The position numbers and the translations under genes were made by a program. From assembly GCF_003011925.2 (NCBI RefSeq), contig NZ_PXXU01000005.1, positions 1-64,000 of the forward strand: a DNA stretch of 64,000 bases, written 5' to 3'. Under the pieces are notes generated by a model, which saw only the letters and a program-made list of their open reading frames with translations, was not told the DNA's origin and did not search any database. Source of the DNA: Nitrosomonas supralitoralis (GTDB taxonomy: Bacteria > Pseudomonadota > Gammaproteobacteria > Burkholderiales > Nitrosomonadaceae). Positions 48,390-57,673 of this stretch are shown here, piece by piece (the first letter of the stretch is position 1; every line of letters starts with the position of its first letter).

Positions 48390-50444
48390 ATGATTCCAGA
48401 AATTGGTAATTTTTCTTTAATACTTGCTCTCCTCTTAGCCACTTTACAAGGAACGTTGCCTATTATTGGTGCGGCACGTGGTATTCCTTCTTGGATAGCA
48501 TTGGCGAGGCCAGTAGTTCAGGGGCAATTTGTATTTATACTGATTGCATTTTTTTGTTTGGCATATTCTTTTGTCAGTAGTGATTTTTCTGTTCTAAATG
48601 TAGCCAATAACTCGAACACGGAGTTGCCATTTCATTTTCGCTTGGCAGCAACGTGGGGATCGCATGAAGGCTCTTTATTGCTATGGGTTTTGATGCTTGC
48701 TAGTTGGTCCGTTGCGGTCAGTGTTTTTAGCAAGCAGTTACCAGACGATGTTGTGGCAAGAGTCATTGGAGTTTTGGGGCTGGTCAGTATTGGTTTTTTG
48801 ACGTTTATGTTATTTACATCAAACCCATTTGATCGACTATTACCTGCTGCAATGGAAGGAAGTGATTTGAATCCTCTGTTACAGGATTTTGGTATGGTAG
48901 TGCATCCGCCTATGCTTTATATGGGGTATGTGGGATTTTCTGTTGCTTTTGCTTTTGCTATTGCAGCATTATTGAGCGGAAAGCTGGATGCGACTTGGGC
49001 GCGCTGGTCGCGACCATGGACGATTATTGCGTGGGTATTTTTAACGATTGGGATTATGCTCGGTAGTTGGTGGGCATATTATGAATTAGGTTGGGGTGGT
49101 TGGTGGTTTTGGGATCCGGTAGAGAACGCATCGTTCATGCCGTGGCTCGTTGGTACGGCTTTGGTTCATTCGCTGGCAGTTACCGAAAAACGCGGCAGCT
49201 TCAAAAGTTGGACAGTTTTATTGGCAATTACCACATTTGGGCTGAGTTTACTGGGAACATTTTTAGTGCGTTCTGGAGTTTTAACTTCTGTACATGCATT
49301 TGCGACCGATCCTGCACGTGGGGTATTTATACTTGGTTTCCTTGTGATCGTCATTAGTTGCGCATTGTTGTTATTTGCATGGCGAGCACCCAAGGTGGGT
49401 TTGGGAGGTAAATTTGATTTGCTTTCGCGCGAATCGATGCTATTGGCCAATAATATATTGCTCCTAGTGGCAGCGGCAAGCGTGATGCTGGGAACACTGT
49501 ACCCATTGATTATTGATGCTCTTGGCTTGGGTAAACTGTCAGTAGGTCCTCCGTTTTTTGAAGCAGTTTTTGTTCCTATTATGACACCGGCGATTTTCTT
49601 GATTGGTATCGGACCGATTTCTCGTTGGAAACAAATGAGTTTGCCAGCATTGGCAGTTCGTTTGCGCTGGGCGTTTGCTATTAGTATGATTTCTGCCTTA
49701 ATTACACCGTTCTTTATGGGTGAATGGAAACCAATGGTGAGTTTTGGCTTATTGTTATCATTCTGGATAATTGTTTGTGCATTTGTTAATTTAAAACATC
49801 GCCTAAATAATTCGGGAGAAGGCAATTTATTTATTAGATTATCTAAACAATCAAGAAGTTATTACGGAATGCATTGCGCACACATCGGGGTGGCGGTATT
49901 TATTATCGGTGTAACCTTGGTAAACAGCTATGAAACTGAAAAAGATGTGCGCATGGAAATTGGCAGTAAGGTAACGGTTGGTGATTATGTGTTTCAGTTT
50001 AATGGCACCAGTGATGTGGTTGGTCCTAACTATAAAGCAATTAAAGGCGATCTTTCTGTATTCAAGGATGGCCAGTTTATACGTAATTTATATCCAGAAA
50101 AACGTACCTATAATGCTTCGGGTATGGCTATGACTGAGGCAGCCATTGACACAGGTTTATTTCGTGATCTTTATGTTGCGCTGGGAGAGCCATTATCGAA
50201 TGGGGCTTGGGTAGTTCGCGCTTATCATAAACCTTTTGTCGATTGGATTTGGTTTGGATGTTTATTGATGGCAATGGGCGGTATTACATCAATTACTGAT
50301 CGACGGTATCGTCTGAAGGTTACCAAAAAGAAATTGGACAATGCAAGCGATATTGAATCAGAAAAGCAATCAGCAGAGGTTCCCGCAACGACTGTATCTG
50401 CGACAACTAAAGTTGAATTGGCGACGGAGACAAACAAGGTATGA
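48390..50444 (+). CDS. ccmF: Cytochrome c heme lyase subunit CcmF
   Basis: A protein of 684 residues with about 15 membrane helices. The WWD heme-binding motif is WGGWWFWDPVENASFMPWL, and conserved histidines lie in GSHEGSLLLW, VHPPMLYMGY and MHCAHIGVAVF. It joins heme to apocytochrome together with CcmH and CcmI. The stop overlaps the ccmG start by four bases (ATGA). Confidence 0.96.
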   Translation: MIPEIGNFSLILALLLATLQGTLPIIGAARGIPSWIALARPVVQGQFVFILIAFFCLAYSFVSSDFSVLNVANNSNTELPFHFRLAATWGSHEGSLLLWVLMLASWSVAVSVFSKQLPDDVVARVIGVLGLVSIGFLTFMLFTSNPFDRLLPAAMEGSDLNPLLQDFGMVVHPPMLYMGYVGFSVAFAFAIAALLSGKLDATWARWSRPWTIIAWVFLTIGIMLGSWWAYYELGWGGWWFWDPVENASFMPWLVGTALVHSLAVTEKRGSFKSWTVLLAITTFGLSLLGTFLVRSGVLTSVHAFATDPARGVFILGFLVIVISCALLLFAWRAPKVGLGGKFDLLSRESMLLANNILLLVAAASVMLGTLYPLIIDALGLGKLSVGPPFFEAVFVPIMTPAIFLIGIGPISRWKQMSLPALAVRLRWAFAISMISALITPFFMGEWKPMVSFGLLLSFWIIVCAFVNLKHRLNNSGEGNLFIRLSKQSRSYYGMHCAHIGVAVFIIGVTLVNSYETEKDVRMEIGSKVTVGDYVFQFNGTSDVVGPNYKAIKGDLSVFKDGQFIRNLYPEKRTYNASGMAMTEAAIDTGLFRDLYVALGEPLSNGAWVVRAYHKPFVDWIWFGCLLMAMGGITSITDRRYRLKVTKKKLDNASDIESEKQSAEVPATTVSATTKVELATETNKV

Positions 50445-50971
50445 CACGTTATTTAATGCCTTTAGCATTTTTTATAATATTGGCAGTTTTTTTGCTGATT
50501 GGATTGACGTTAAATCCGCGGCAAGTGCCTTCACCTTTGATTGATAAGCCGGCACCAAAATTTCAACTTAACCAGTTGCATGTGCCCGAAGAAATTATGT
50601 CTTCAGATGATAATCTCGGCAAGGTATGGATGCTCAATGTATGGGCATCTTGGTGTGTTGCTTGTCGGGATGAGCATCCTTTGCTGGTGCAATTGGCAAA
50701 TTCTGGAATTGTTCCTATTTACGGACTCAATTACAAAGATGATCGAAATACAGCATTACAATGGTTAAAGCGGTATGGCGATCCATATGCTATAAGCATA
50801 GTGGATACTGATGGTAAAGTTGGTATTGATTATGGAGTTTATGGTGTTCCGGAAACATATGTAATCGATAAAAAAGGAATTATCAGACACAAACAAATTG
50901 GGCCAGTGACAGTAGATTCGTTAGAAAAGAAAATTCTTCCGCTCATCAAAGAATTACAGAGTCAAGCATAA
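50441..50971 (+). CDS. ccmG: Thiol:disulfide interchange protein CcmG (DsbE)
   Basis: A protein of 176 residues: an N-terminal membrane anchor, then a thioredoxin fold with CxxC at C72-C75 (WASWCVACRDEHP) and the cis-Pro loop GVYGVPETYVIDKKG. It keeps the CXXCH cysteines of apocytochromes or CcmH reduced. It overlaps ccmF. Confidence 0.95.
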   Translation: MTRYLMPLAFFIILAVFLLIGLTLNPRQVPSPLIDKPAPKFQLNQLHVPEEIMSSDDNLGKVWMLNVWASWCVACRDEHPLLVQLANSGIVPIYGLNYKDDRNTALQWLKRYGDPYAISIVDTDGKVGIDYGVYGVPETYVIDKKGIIRHKQIGPVTVDSLEKKILPLIKELQSQA

Positions 50972-51004
50972 AAGATTTTAAATTCAATGTAAGGGTCCAA
51001 TTTC

Positions 51005-51505
51005 ATGATGCATCAATTTAGTGCTGTAGTGAAAGTTACAATTTTTGTTTTTGTATTATTCTTAATTTTTCCACTTAGCACATGGTCAAAAGAAGCTTTA
51101 CCCGTTGCTGAAGATCCGGAAGTTGAAAAAAGAATGCTGGCATTGACGGTGGATTTGCGCTGTCTGGTTTGCCAAAATGAATCCATTGCTGATTCCCGGG
51201 CAGAATTTTCAAATGATATTCGTCGTGAAATTCGAGAGCAAATAAAAGCCGATAAAACGGATAAAGAGATTGTACAGTTTTTAGTAGATCGATACGGAGA
51301 TTTCGTTCTTTATAATCCACCTATGAAACCCACGACAATTTTGTTATGGTTTGGTCCGGTCATTTTGTTTGTAATCGGAGTGAGTTCGTTGATTGTTTTT
51401 TTGAGACGTCGACGTTTACAGATAGAGGATGTAACACTTTCGCAAGAGCAGCTAAAGGAAGCGGAAGCGTTACTGAATGAGAATAAAAAAGGTAAGAACG
51501 TATGA
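51005..51505 (+). CDS. ccmH: Cytochrome c maturation protein CcmH (CycL)
   Basis: A protein of 166 residues with a signal peptide (FVLFLIFPLSTWS), the LRCLVCQNESIADS motif with C53 and C56, and a C-terminal membrane helix (ILLWFGPVILFVIGVSSLIV). It is the short CcmH form; the TPR part is encoded separately as ccmI, which overlaps by four bases. Confidence 0.95.
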   Translation: MMHQFSAVVKVTIFVFVLFLIFPLSTWSKEALPVAEDPEVEKRMLALTVDLRCLVCQNESIADSRAEFSNDIRREIREQIKADKTDKEIVQFLVDRYGDFVLYNPPMKPTTILLWFGPVILFVIGVSSLIVFLRRRRLQIEDVTLSQEQLKEAEALLNENKKGKNV

Positions 51506-52827
51506 CGGCTTTTTGGGTTATTTCTGGAATTTTCATTGTCACAGCATTATTATTTATTATTCCAACGCTATTACGGAATAAAAATACTCAGGTTAAAAAC
51601 TTGGAACACGATGCGGTTAACATTACGGTATACCGTGATCAACTTGTTGAACTCGATAAAGACTTGGAGAATGATATTCTAAGTCAAGAACAATATGATA
51701 AGAGCAAGCAGGAGCTTCAGCAACGCATGCTGCAGGATGTTACGCAAGTTGAGGAAGTAACTCTTCAGAAGAATAAAAAAAGTCATAATATTGCGCTTTC
51801 AACGGTGATTGCATTGATGCTGCCACTAAGTGCAGTTTTTTTGTATTTAAATATTGGTGATACGCGTGGATTATTGTCGCAAGAGCAGCTTGCCAGTGCA
51901 ACACAAATGAATCGAACTGACGGTGGTGAAGATACTGAAGGTCATGATTTTTCGGCTGCACTGGAAACTCTTATTGCCAGATTGAGTAATAATCCTGGAG
52001 ATATTGAGGGTTGGGTGATGTTGGGCCGCACTTACACAGCTATGGAGCGTTATACGGAAGCAAGTAACACTTATGCAAAATTGGCGGAACTGGTACCTAA
52101 TAATCCACAAATCCTAAGTGACTATGCACGTGTGTTGGGATTGAAAAATCAAGGAACTTTGGCTGGAAAGCCAACAGAATTACTTTATGAAGCGCTTGCG
52201 ATTGATCCTCAGTTCCCGCCGGCATTAGCACTTGCTGGACATGCGGAATTTGAACAAGAAAAATACAGTGAAGCCTCGACTCTTTGGGAAAAATTATTGA
52301 CCACCATACCTCCCGACTCTCCGCTGGCGAAATCTGTCAGGGATAGTATTGCAGAAGCCAAGCTCTTGGCTTCTGACGGAAAAGGAGAAGTTTCAGACCA
52401 GCCAATTGCGGCGAGTGAACCAGCAGTGGAAACGGATGTACAGCCAGTTAATAACACTGCAGCGGATACATCTGAAACTACTGCATTAGCTGTTTCTGGT
52501 CAGGTAAACATTCAACCTGAATTGGCTTCCAAAGTAGCACCTAATGATACCCTGTTCATTTATGCACGTGCGAGTACTGGGCCAAAAATGCCATTAGCAA
52601 TTCTTCGTTTGAAGGCAAGTGATCTGCCCGCAACTTTTACACTGACAGACGATATGGCCATGATGCCAACAATGAAAATGTCCAGTTTTCCGGAAATTGT
52701 TATTGAAGCAAGAATTTCTAAATCAGGACAGGCTGTTCCTGCGAGTGGCGATCTACAAGGATTCAGTAAACCAATTAAAGTTGGCAACGATAATATTGCA
52801 ATCGTGATTGATAAGCAAATACCATAA
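51502..52827 (+). CDS. ccmI: Cytochrome c maturation TPR protein CcmI (CycH)
   Basis: A protein of 441 residues. Two membrane helices flank a cytoplasmic leucine-rich loop (VYRDQLVELDKDLENDIL). A periplasmic TPR array follows (about 150-285, GWVMLGRTYTAMERYTEASN, ALALAGHAEFEQEKYSEAS), and a C-terminal beta domain begins near residue 330 (VSGQVNIQPELASKVAPND). It is the apocytochrome chaperone of the heme lyase complex. Confidence 0.93.
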   Translation: MTAFWVISGIFIVTALLFIIPTLLRNKNTQVKNLEHDAVNITVYRDQLVELDKDLENDILSQEQYDKSKQELQQRMLQDVTQVEEVTLQKNKKSHNIALSTVIALMLPLSAVFLYLNIGDTRGLLSQEQLASATQMNRTDGGEDTEGHDFSAALETLIARLSNNPGDIEGWVMLGRTYTAMERYTEASNTYAKLAELVPNNPQILSDYARVLGLKNQGTLAGKPTELLYEALAIDPQFPPALALAGHAEFEQEKYSEASTLWEKLLTTIPPDSPLAKSVRDSIAEAKLLASDGKGEVSDQPIAASEPAVETDVQPVNNTAADTSETTALAVSGQVNIQPELASKVAPNDTLFIYARASTGPKMPLAILRLKASDLPATFTLTDDMAMMPTMKMSSFPEIVIEARISKSGQAVPASGDLQGFSKPIKVGNDNIAIVIDKQIP

Positions 52828-52829
52828 AG

Positions 52830-53309
52830 ATGCTAACAATTAATCAGGCAGTAGAAAATTTTATTTTGCCTTCGACTAACAGTGAAGAATTTTCGCTGGC
52901 TAACTATATTGGAAAAAATGTAATTATCTATTTCTATCCAAAAGATGATACTCCTGGATGTACAGTTGAAGGTCAAGATTTTCGAGATCATTGGCATCTT
53001 TTTACAGAAATGAATTGCATTATTGTTGGTATTTCTCGTGATAGCATCAAGTCACATGAAGCCTTTAAAGCGAAAATGCAGTTTCCTTTTGAATTATTAA
53101 GCGATATTGATGAAAAAATATGCGATTTGTTCGGCGTAATGAAATTAAAGAATATGTATGGTAACCAGGTTCGTGGCATTGAACGGAGTACTTTTGTAAT
53201 TGATTCACATGGTCTCCTGAGAAAAGAATGGCGTGGAGTTAAAGTGCCTGGACACGTACAAGAAGTTTTAGATTATATTAAAACAGTCAGTAATAATTCA
53301 CATAAATAA
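52830..53309 (+). CDS. bcp: Thioredoxin-dependent peroxiredoxin, Bcp/PrxQ family
   Basis: A protein of 159 residues. The peroxidatic Cys is C44 in DDTPGCTVEGQDF. The resolving Cys often found five residues later is Gln here, so it belongs to the 1-Cys or atypical Bcp type. It follows ccmI by two bases, so it is probably co-transcribed with the ccm genes, fitting a periplasm and respiratory stress theme although the protein itself is cytoplasmic (no signal peptide). Confidence 0.92.
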   Translation: MLTINQAVENFILPSTNSEEFSLANYIGKNVIIYFYPKDDTPGCTVEGQDFRDHWHLFTEMNCIIVGISRDSIKSHEAFKAKMQFPFELLSDIDEKICDLFGVMKLKNMYGNQVRGIERSTFVIDSHGLLRKEWRGVKVPGHVQEVLDYIKTVSNNSHK

Positions 53310-53560
53310 TTGATTCTCTTGTAACCATGCCTTGGCATGTTACTTATGCTGCTGACAAAAAAGGGTAGTATGTGATAACGAGACGCTTACTTCTAACTGC
53401 AAACCCTGTATACAGGATAAATTTAGTTGTTATATAGTCCCAACCTATGCCAGAACTTATATAAAGTTGACACTGGTATATCCAAGCACGCCAGCCAACC
53501 ATCATAGCGCTGTTCCAGCGGCTTAAATGATGCAATAAAACATCCGCAATTAAAATAGCA

Positions 53561-54166
53561 TTATAGATCGATGCCTTTTTGTGCCTGAATGCCGGCACGA
53601 AAGGCATGTTTTATGTCGACCATTTCAGTGACTGTGTCCGCAATTTCATATAGTGCAGTGGGTGCACCACGTCCGGTTATGACAACATGCTGCATAGGCG
53701 AGCGATTTTTCAGATCGTTCAGTACGGTAAATGTATCCAGCCAGCCGAATTTTAGAGGATATGTCAGTTCGTCAAGTACGATCAAATTTATTGAAGGATC
53801 GCACAGCATTTCTTGCACAATAGTCCAGCCTCGCTGTGCCGTTTCGGTGTCACGTTCGAGATTCTGCGTATCCCAAGTGAATCCTTCACCAAGAACGTGC
53901 CAGATGACATTGTCCTGTTTGCTGAAAAACGCTTCTTCACCTGTATCCGTTCGTCCTTTAATAAACTGCGCCACGCCTACACGCATGCCATGACCGAGTG
54001 CTCGCGCAAGCATGCCAAAGGCCGAACTGGACTTTCCTTTGCCGTTACCCGTGAGAACCAGTAGTAAGCCCTGTTCACGATCCGCGCTTGCTATCGCTTC
54101 GTCAATAACTACTTTTTTACGTTGCATGCGCGTACGGTAGCGCTCTGCGCGGTCAGACTCCATCAT
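53561..54166 (-). CDS. cobO: Cob(I)yrinic acid a,c-diamide adenosyltransferase
   Basis: A protein of 201 residues (CobO/BtuR/CobA). The P-loop is GNGKGKSS (40-47), with GMLARALGHGMRVGVAQFIK, LIVLDELTYPLKFGWLD and HVVITGRGAPTALYEIAD, all typical. It adds the adenosyl group to the cobalt of salvaged corrinoids. It lies 4 bp downstream of btuM in the riboswitch-controlled btuB-btuM-cobO operon. Confidence 0.95.
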   Translation of the reverse strand: MMESDRAERYRTRMQRKKVVIDEAIASADREQGLLLVLTGNGKGKSSSAFGMLARALGHGMRVGVAQFIKGRTDTGEEAFFSKQDNVIWHVLGEGFTWDTQNLERDTETAQRGWTIVQEMLCDPSINLIVLDELTYPLKFGWLDTFTVLNDLKNRSPMQHVVITGRGAPTALYEIADTVTEMVDIKHAFRAGIQAQKGIDL

Positions 54167-54170
54167 ATTG

Positions 54171-54764
54171 TTAATTGGTTGTGTTGCGTGGACTAAGTTG
54201 TTGAGAGATCAACGTAAATAGCGTGTGCATTACGACGGCAATACCAAGATAAAACACGAATGTCTCGATATAGAGTGGGAAGTATTTGATAAATTGATCG
54301 CCGAAATCATTGAAGCTTGTTTCTGCAATGTGACCGGAAAAGAAGTAAAAGCCACCACTGGAAAATAGCCCGCACAAAGTTAAACCGACTATGGCACCGA
54401 TGGAAAGTGTCATTAAAGTGCTGGGTACGAATTGATGTCGTTTAGTGTACCAGCGACCAGCCAGCCATAAAGAAGCGTAAGCGGGCAGCAGAAAAATATA
54501 CGCTGGGGTCAAGCAGTAATCACTGACGCCTCCCCAGTTGGTGGCGGCAAAATCCAGCCACCAGCTCAATACAAAAAAACCAAATAATGGCCAAGCGGAA
54601 CGCAGATATACGCCGGCAAGAAAGAAAATGGCCCAAGATGCATCGGCCATATAATGTATCGAGGCAAAATGATGACTACGGGTGATTATCATTATTGATA
54701 CTAACAATATTCCAATAGCCATTTGACTGCGAGCAGATAAAATCAACATGATTGACTCCTTCAT
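54171..54764 (-). CDS. btuM: BtuM-like cobalamin transporter (solitary S-component)
   Basis: A protein of 197 residues with about six membrane helices. It matches my memory of BtuM of Thiobacillus denitrificans: MADASWAIFFLAGVYLR, then WWLDFAATNWGGVSDYCLTP and AYIFLLPAYASLWLAGRWY. The invariant Cys of that family, which contacts the cobalt and supports decyanation, would be C84 here (C79 if the start is M6). BtuM imports cobalamin without an ECF module. The start overlaps the btuB stop by one base (TAATG), and cobO follows. Context strongly supports B12 uptake; no btuCDF genes are present in the window. Confidence 0.8.
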   Translation of the reverse strand: MKESIMLILSARSQMAIGILLVSIMIITRSHHFASIHYMADASWAIFFLAGVYLRSAWPLFGFFVLSWWLDFAATNWGGVSDYCLTPAYIFLLPAYASLWLAGRWYTKRHQFVPSTLMTLSIGAIVGLTLCGLFSSGGFYFFSGHIAETSFNDFGDQFIKYFPLYIETFVFYLGIAVVMHTLFTLISQQLSPRNTTN

Positions 54765-56626
54765 TAAGGTTGATAACGTACCATGGCAAAGAAATTCCGC
54801 CCGGGCTGATTATAGAATGCTGCTGTTTCATATCGTTCATTAAATATATTTTCAATACGTCCTTGCAAACGCCAATGTCTATTAAAAATATATTCAGCGC
54901 GAAGGTCAAATTTAACATAGCTATCCAGTTTGCGGGTATTGGCGAGATTATCATAGCGCTGACCTTCAACCAATAGCATCGCACCCATCGTGTATTGACC
55001 GAATTGCCGATCGGCATCCAATCGGAATGATTGTTCGGCACGTCGAGGCAATATATTACCGCGATTTAACCCGGACAAAGGATTTTCTGGATTAATGGAC
55101 GAACGATCTTCTGGATTCAGAAGTGTCAGGTTGGTATTGAATTGCCAGCCTTTGATCTGTGTGCTGAATATACCTTCAAATCCGCGGATACGCGCTTTGT
55201 CAACATTAACAGGTGCAAAAGTTTCGGCATCAAATGCAATCAGATGTTTAATATGGGTTTCAAACAGATTCAACGACCAATTGCCCCAATTAGTCTTGCC
55301 ACGAATGCCAAACTCATAACTGCGTGAATCCTCCGGACGCAGATTAGGGTTGCTGGAGAAAGGATAATACAACTCGTTAAACGTTGGAGCTTTAAAGGCA
55401 CTGCCAAAATTAAAGAGTAACCGGGTGTTTTCCGTAAGCGGGTAGCCCCAGCCAGCTCCGCCTGTCACTCGACTACCATATTGCTGATTATCATCATGCC
55501 GCAGCGACAACTGAAAATCATGCTTGGCAATAGTTGCCTGATGTTGTGCAAAAACACCCCAGTTATTACGCGAATGCACGGTGAAATCCTGTGTGCTTCT
55601 GACATGGTCTTTCTGATAATCCATGCCGATGGTTAATAAGTGATTAGGGTTCAAGGTGAAATCATTCAATACGGAAATCGTATCACGGATCGTATTAAAC
55701 CGATCTTGAAAAACAGTACCAAGAAAATTATCTGAATCCTCCCGGCTGCGACCACCAATCAAATTAATACGCCAGAAATCCAATGGGGAGTATCGCGCTG
55801 TACCACCTAAAACCTGCTGCATTAAAACGGCCTTGTTGGCGAAGCTACCATCAAATTGAGATTTTCCGGCAGATTGCATAAAACTACCGTCTATCTCCAA
55901 TCCGTTCTGAAAGCGATATCCGGCGCGTGCAGAGCCGGCAACATTGCGATAGCCATCCCGATCAGGCTGAGGTTCATTAATAAAGCAGCCGGCACTGCTA
56001 GAACCGTTACAGGCATTAAAACCTTGGGTGCCGATACCGCTGGCAGTCATATTAAACCAGCCTTGCTTGCCGCCATATGACAAACCTGTGGAGCCTTCCA
56101 GTGTACCGAAGCTGCCGCCGCCAAAACCAAAATTCTGCTTTAATCCGGCACCATCTCCTTTGCGTGTAAAGATATGGATGACACCACCGATAGCTTCGGA
56201 ACCATAAAGACTTGAGCGTGGACCGCGCACAATCTCTATTCGTTCAATCTGTTCAATCGGAATGTTTTCAAACGCGGTCGTGCCTGATGTGGCGGATCCA
56301 ACCTTGATGTTGTCGATCATCACCAGAACATGATCAGACTCAGTGCCACGCATTTGAACAAAGGTTGCTTTGCCGGCTCCACCCTGATTGACTACATTTA
56401 TACCGGGCACACCACGAAATAAATCCTGAATCGAGCGTACTTGCTGGCGTTCAATGTCTTTACGGGTAATCACTGTTACCGAAGCCAGCGCAGCATCGAC
56501 AGTCTGCGCTGTGCGTGTTGCGGTAACAATAACCGGTTTTTCCTGATGATCCGCATTCGCAGCGAATACCGATGTGGTTATGCCCAACCATAGCACGGTC
56601 AGTGCTGGAAAGCGGCATTTTTGCAT
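54764..56626 (-). CDS. btuB: TonB-dependent vitamin B12 receptor BtuB
   Basis: A protein of 620 residues with a signal peptide (FPALTVLWLGITTSVFA), a TonB box region (EKPVIVTATRT), a plug domain (RSIQDLFRGVPGINVVNQGG, IEIVRGPRSSLYGSEAIGGV) and a C-terminal beta barrel. The last strand region reads ENIFNERYETAAFYNQPGRN and ends with an aromatic-rich FFAMVRYQP. It imports cobalamin over the outer membrane using TonB energy. A cobalamin riboswitch lies 150 bp upstream. It heads the btuB-btuM-cobO operon. Confidence 0.95.
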   Translation of the reverse strand: MQKCRFPALTVLWLGITTSVFAANADHQEKPVIVTATRTAQTVDAALASVTVITRKDIERQQVRSIQDLFRGVPGINVVNQGGAGKATFVQMRGTESDHVLVMIDNIKVGSATSGTTAFENIPIEQIERIEIVRGPRSSLYGSEAIGGVIHIFTRKGDGAGLKQNFGFGGGSFGTLEGSTGLSYGGKQGWFNMTASGIGTQGFNACNGSSSAGCFINEPQPDRDGYRNVAGSARAGYRFQNGLEIDGSFMQSAGKSQFDGSFANKAVLMQQVLGGTARYSPLDFWRINLIGGRSREDSDNFLGTVFQDRFNTIRDTISVLNDFTLNPNHLLTIGMDYQKDHVRSTQDFTVHSRNNWGVFAQHQATIAKHDFQLSLRHDDNQQYGSRVTGGAGWGYPLTENTRLLFNFGSAFKAPTFNELYYPFSSNPNLRPEDSRSYEFGIRGKTNWGNWSLNLFETHIKHLIAFDAETFAPVNVDKARIRGFEGIFSTQIKGWQFNTNLTLLNPEDRSSINPENPLSGLNRGNILPRRAEQSFRLDADRQFGQYTMGAMLLVEGQRYDNLANTRKLDSYVKFDLRAEYIFNRHWRLQGRIENIFNERYETAAFYNQPGRNFFAMVRYQP

Positions 56627-56779
56627 GATATGATTCCTTCGCGCACACCCGCGCGTTGTAAAATTTATAAGCCCGGGAATGCGAAGGGTAAATTAGGAAA
56701 GAGACAAACAGATCAGTCTGTAAGAAAGCCGATCGAAATGCCACCGATTGCCCTCCGCAACACCGCAGTATGTTTATTT

Positions 56780-56966
56780 CAGGCCGGTCTCCGGACTCAT
56801 GAGCGGAATAAATTCCTGATCTGCGCCTTCCCGTATTGTTACAGTGGCCTAAAGCAGATGGGTTACTCATTTACCGTTGCGGGGGCAGTGCTGGCATTGC
56901 TCGAATTTAATCAAAGCGCACCAGCTTCCCGTTTATCTTTCAAGGAAAAACTTGAAGGCACCTGAA
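56780..56966 (-). ncRNA. Cobalamin riboswitch controlling btuB-btuM-cobO
   Basis: On the minus strand the hallmarks are present in order: CAGGTGCC, GGGAAGCTGGTG, CCAGCACTGCCCCCGCAACG (the B12 box), GGCCACTG, CGGGAAGGC and GTCCGGAGACCGGCC. It ends about 150 bases before the btuB start. Binding of adenosylcobalamin is expected to shut down btuB expression. Confidence 0.96.
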
Positions 56967-57189
56967 ATGTGAGGACGGAACTTACCTGACCTGTGGCAGG
57001 TATGTCAAGGAAATTGGTGGATTTTTCATGTGGCGCAACGTACTAGCTATTTTGTCAAGAAGCGACGAGCGAGCAATCTGTTGCTTTCAAGCTCGTCAAT
57101 CTGGTAAGTCATGATACGCAGCAATCAGTCTCACTTAATCCGTTTAATTTGAGAATGGCAGCCAACCGGGAGTCACCTGTATTGAAAGA

Positions 57190-57405
57190 AAAAGCGCCGG
57201 CCCGGATGCGAGAAAAATAAGGAATCGCGCAATTTGGTTATCGCAGTTACCAGGTTGTGGACGCGCAAGACTGCTATGTGCGTGGGGTTCACACTGCCAC
57301 TGCCTACCAGAACGAATTGATGCATTTCGAAGCAGCTATCGAGAGTACGCACATCGAGGCAAATCGGATAGATGCCGACAAAGGGTCAGCCAGAAACCCC
57401 AAAAT
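57190..57405 (+). pseudogene. IS5-type transposase fragment
   Basis: The frame FGYRSYQVVDAQDCYVRGVH, then QNELMHFEAAIESTHIEANR and DADKGSA is the middle of an IS5-family DDE transposase. It lacks both ends, and a stop interrupts the upstream part (EKNK-like) in another frame. It is a short dead remnant between the B12 region and the GCS2 gene. Confidence 0.8.
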
Positions 57406-57673
57406 TGGCAGTTTTTAAGAAAATTTACGCAGTAGTGCAGAGATTTTTAGTAGTTTTAGATCAGGGAAAGGGTTGTTCCTTCGAAAATGATTTTAATTTG
57501 AAATTATTGTCAGCACTCTAGATTAGAATTAAGGAAAGTTTTCAATAAGCGCAATCCTGTAAGCTTGATCATTTTTGACCTGATTGCCAATCTTTGCTAC
57601 ATTGCTTTCGGGTGATGAAACTGTCATCTTACTTGTATTCGATGGATTCACACCTTCACTATGGATTTTACAG

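Noticed and set aside
49166-49825. 219-residue minus-strand frame within ccmF
   Set aside because: It lies entirely antisense to the conserved WWD and membrane regions of ccmF and has no family pattern.
53344-53607. Minus-strand frame after the peroxiredoxin
   Set aside because: It overlaps the end of cobO in another frame and matches nothing.
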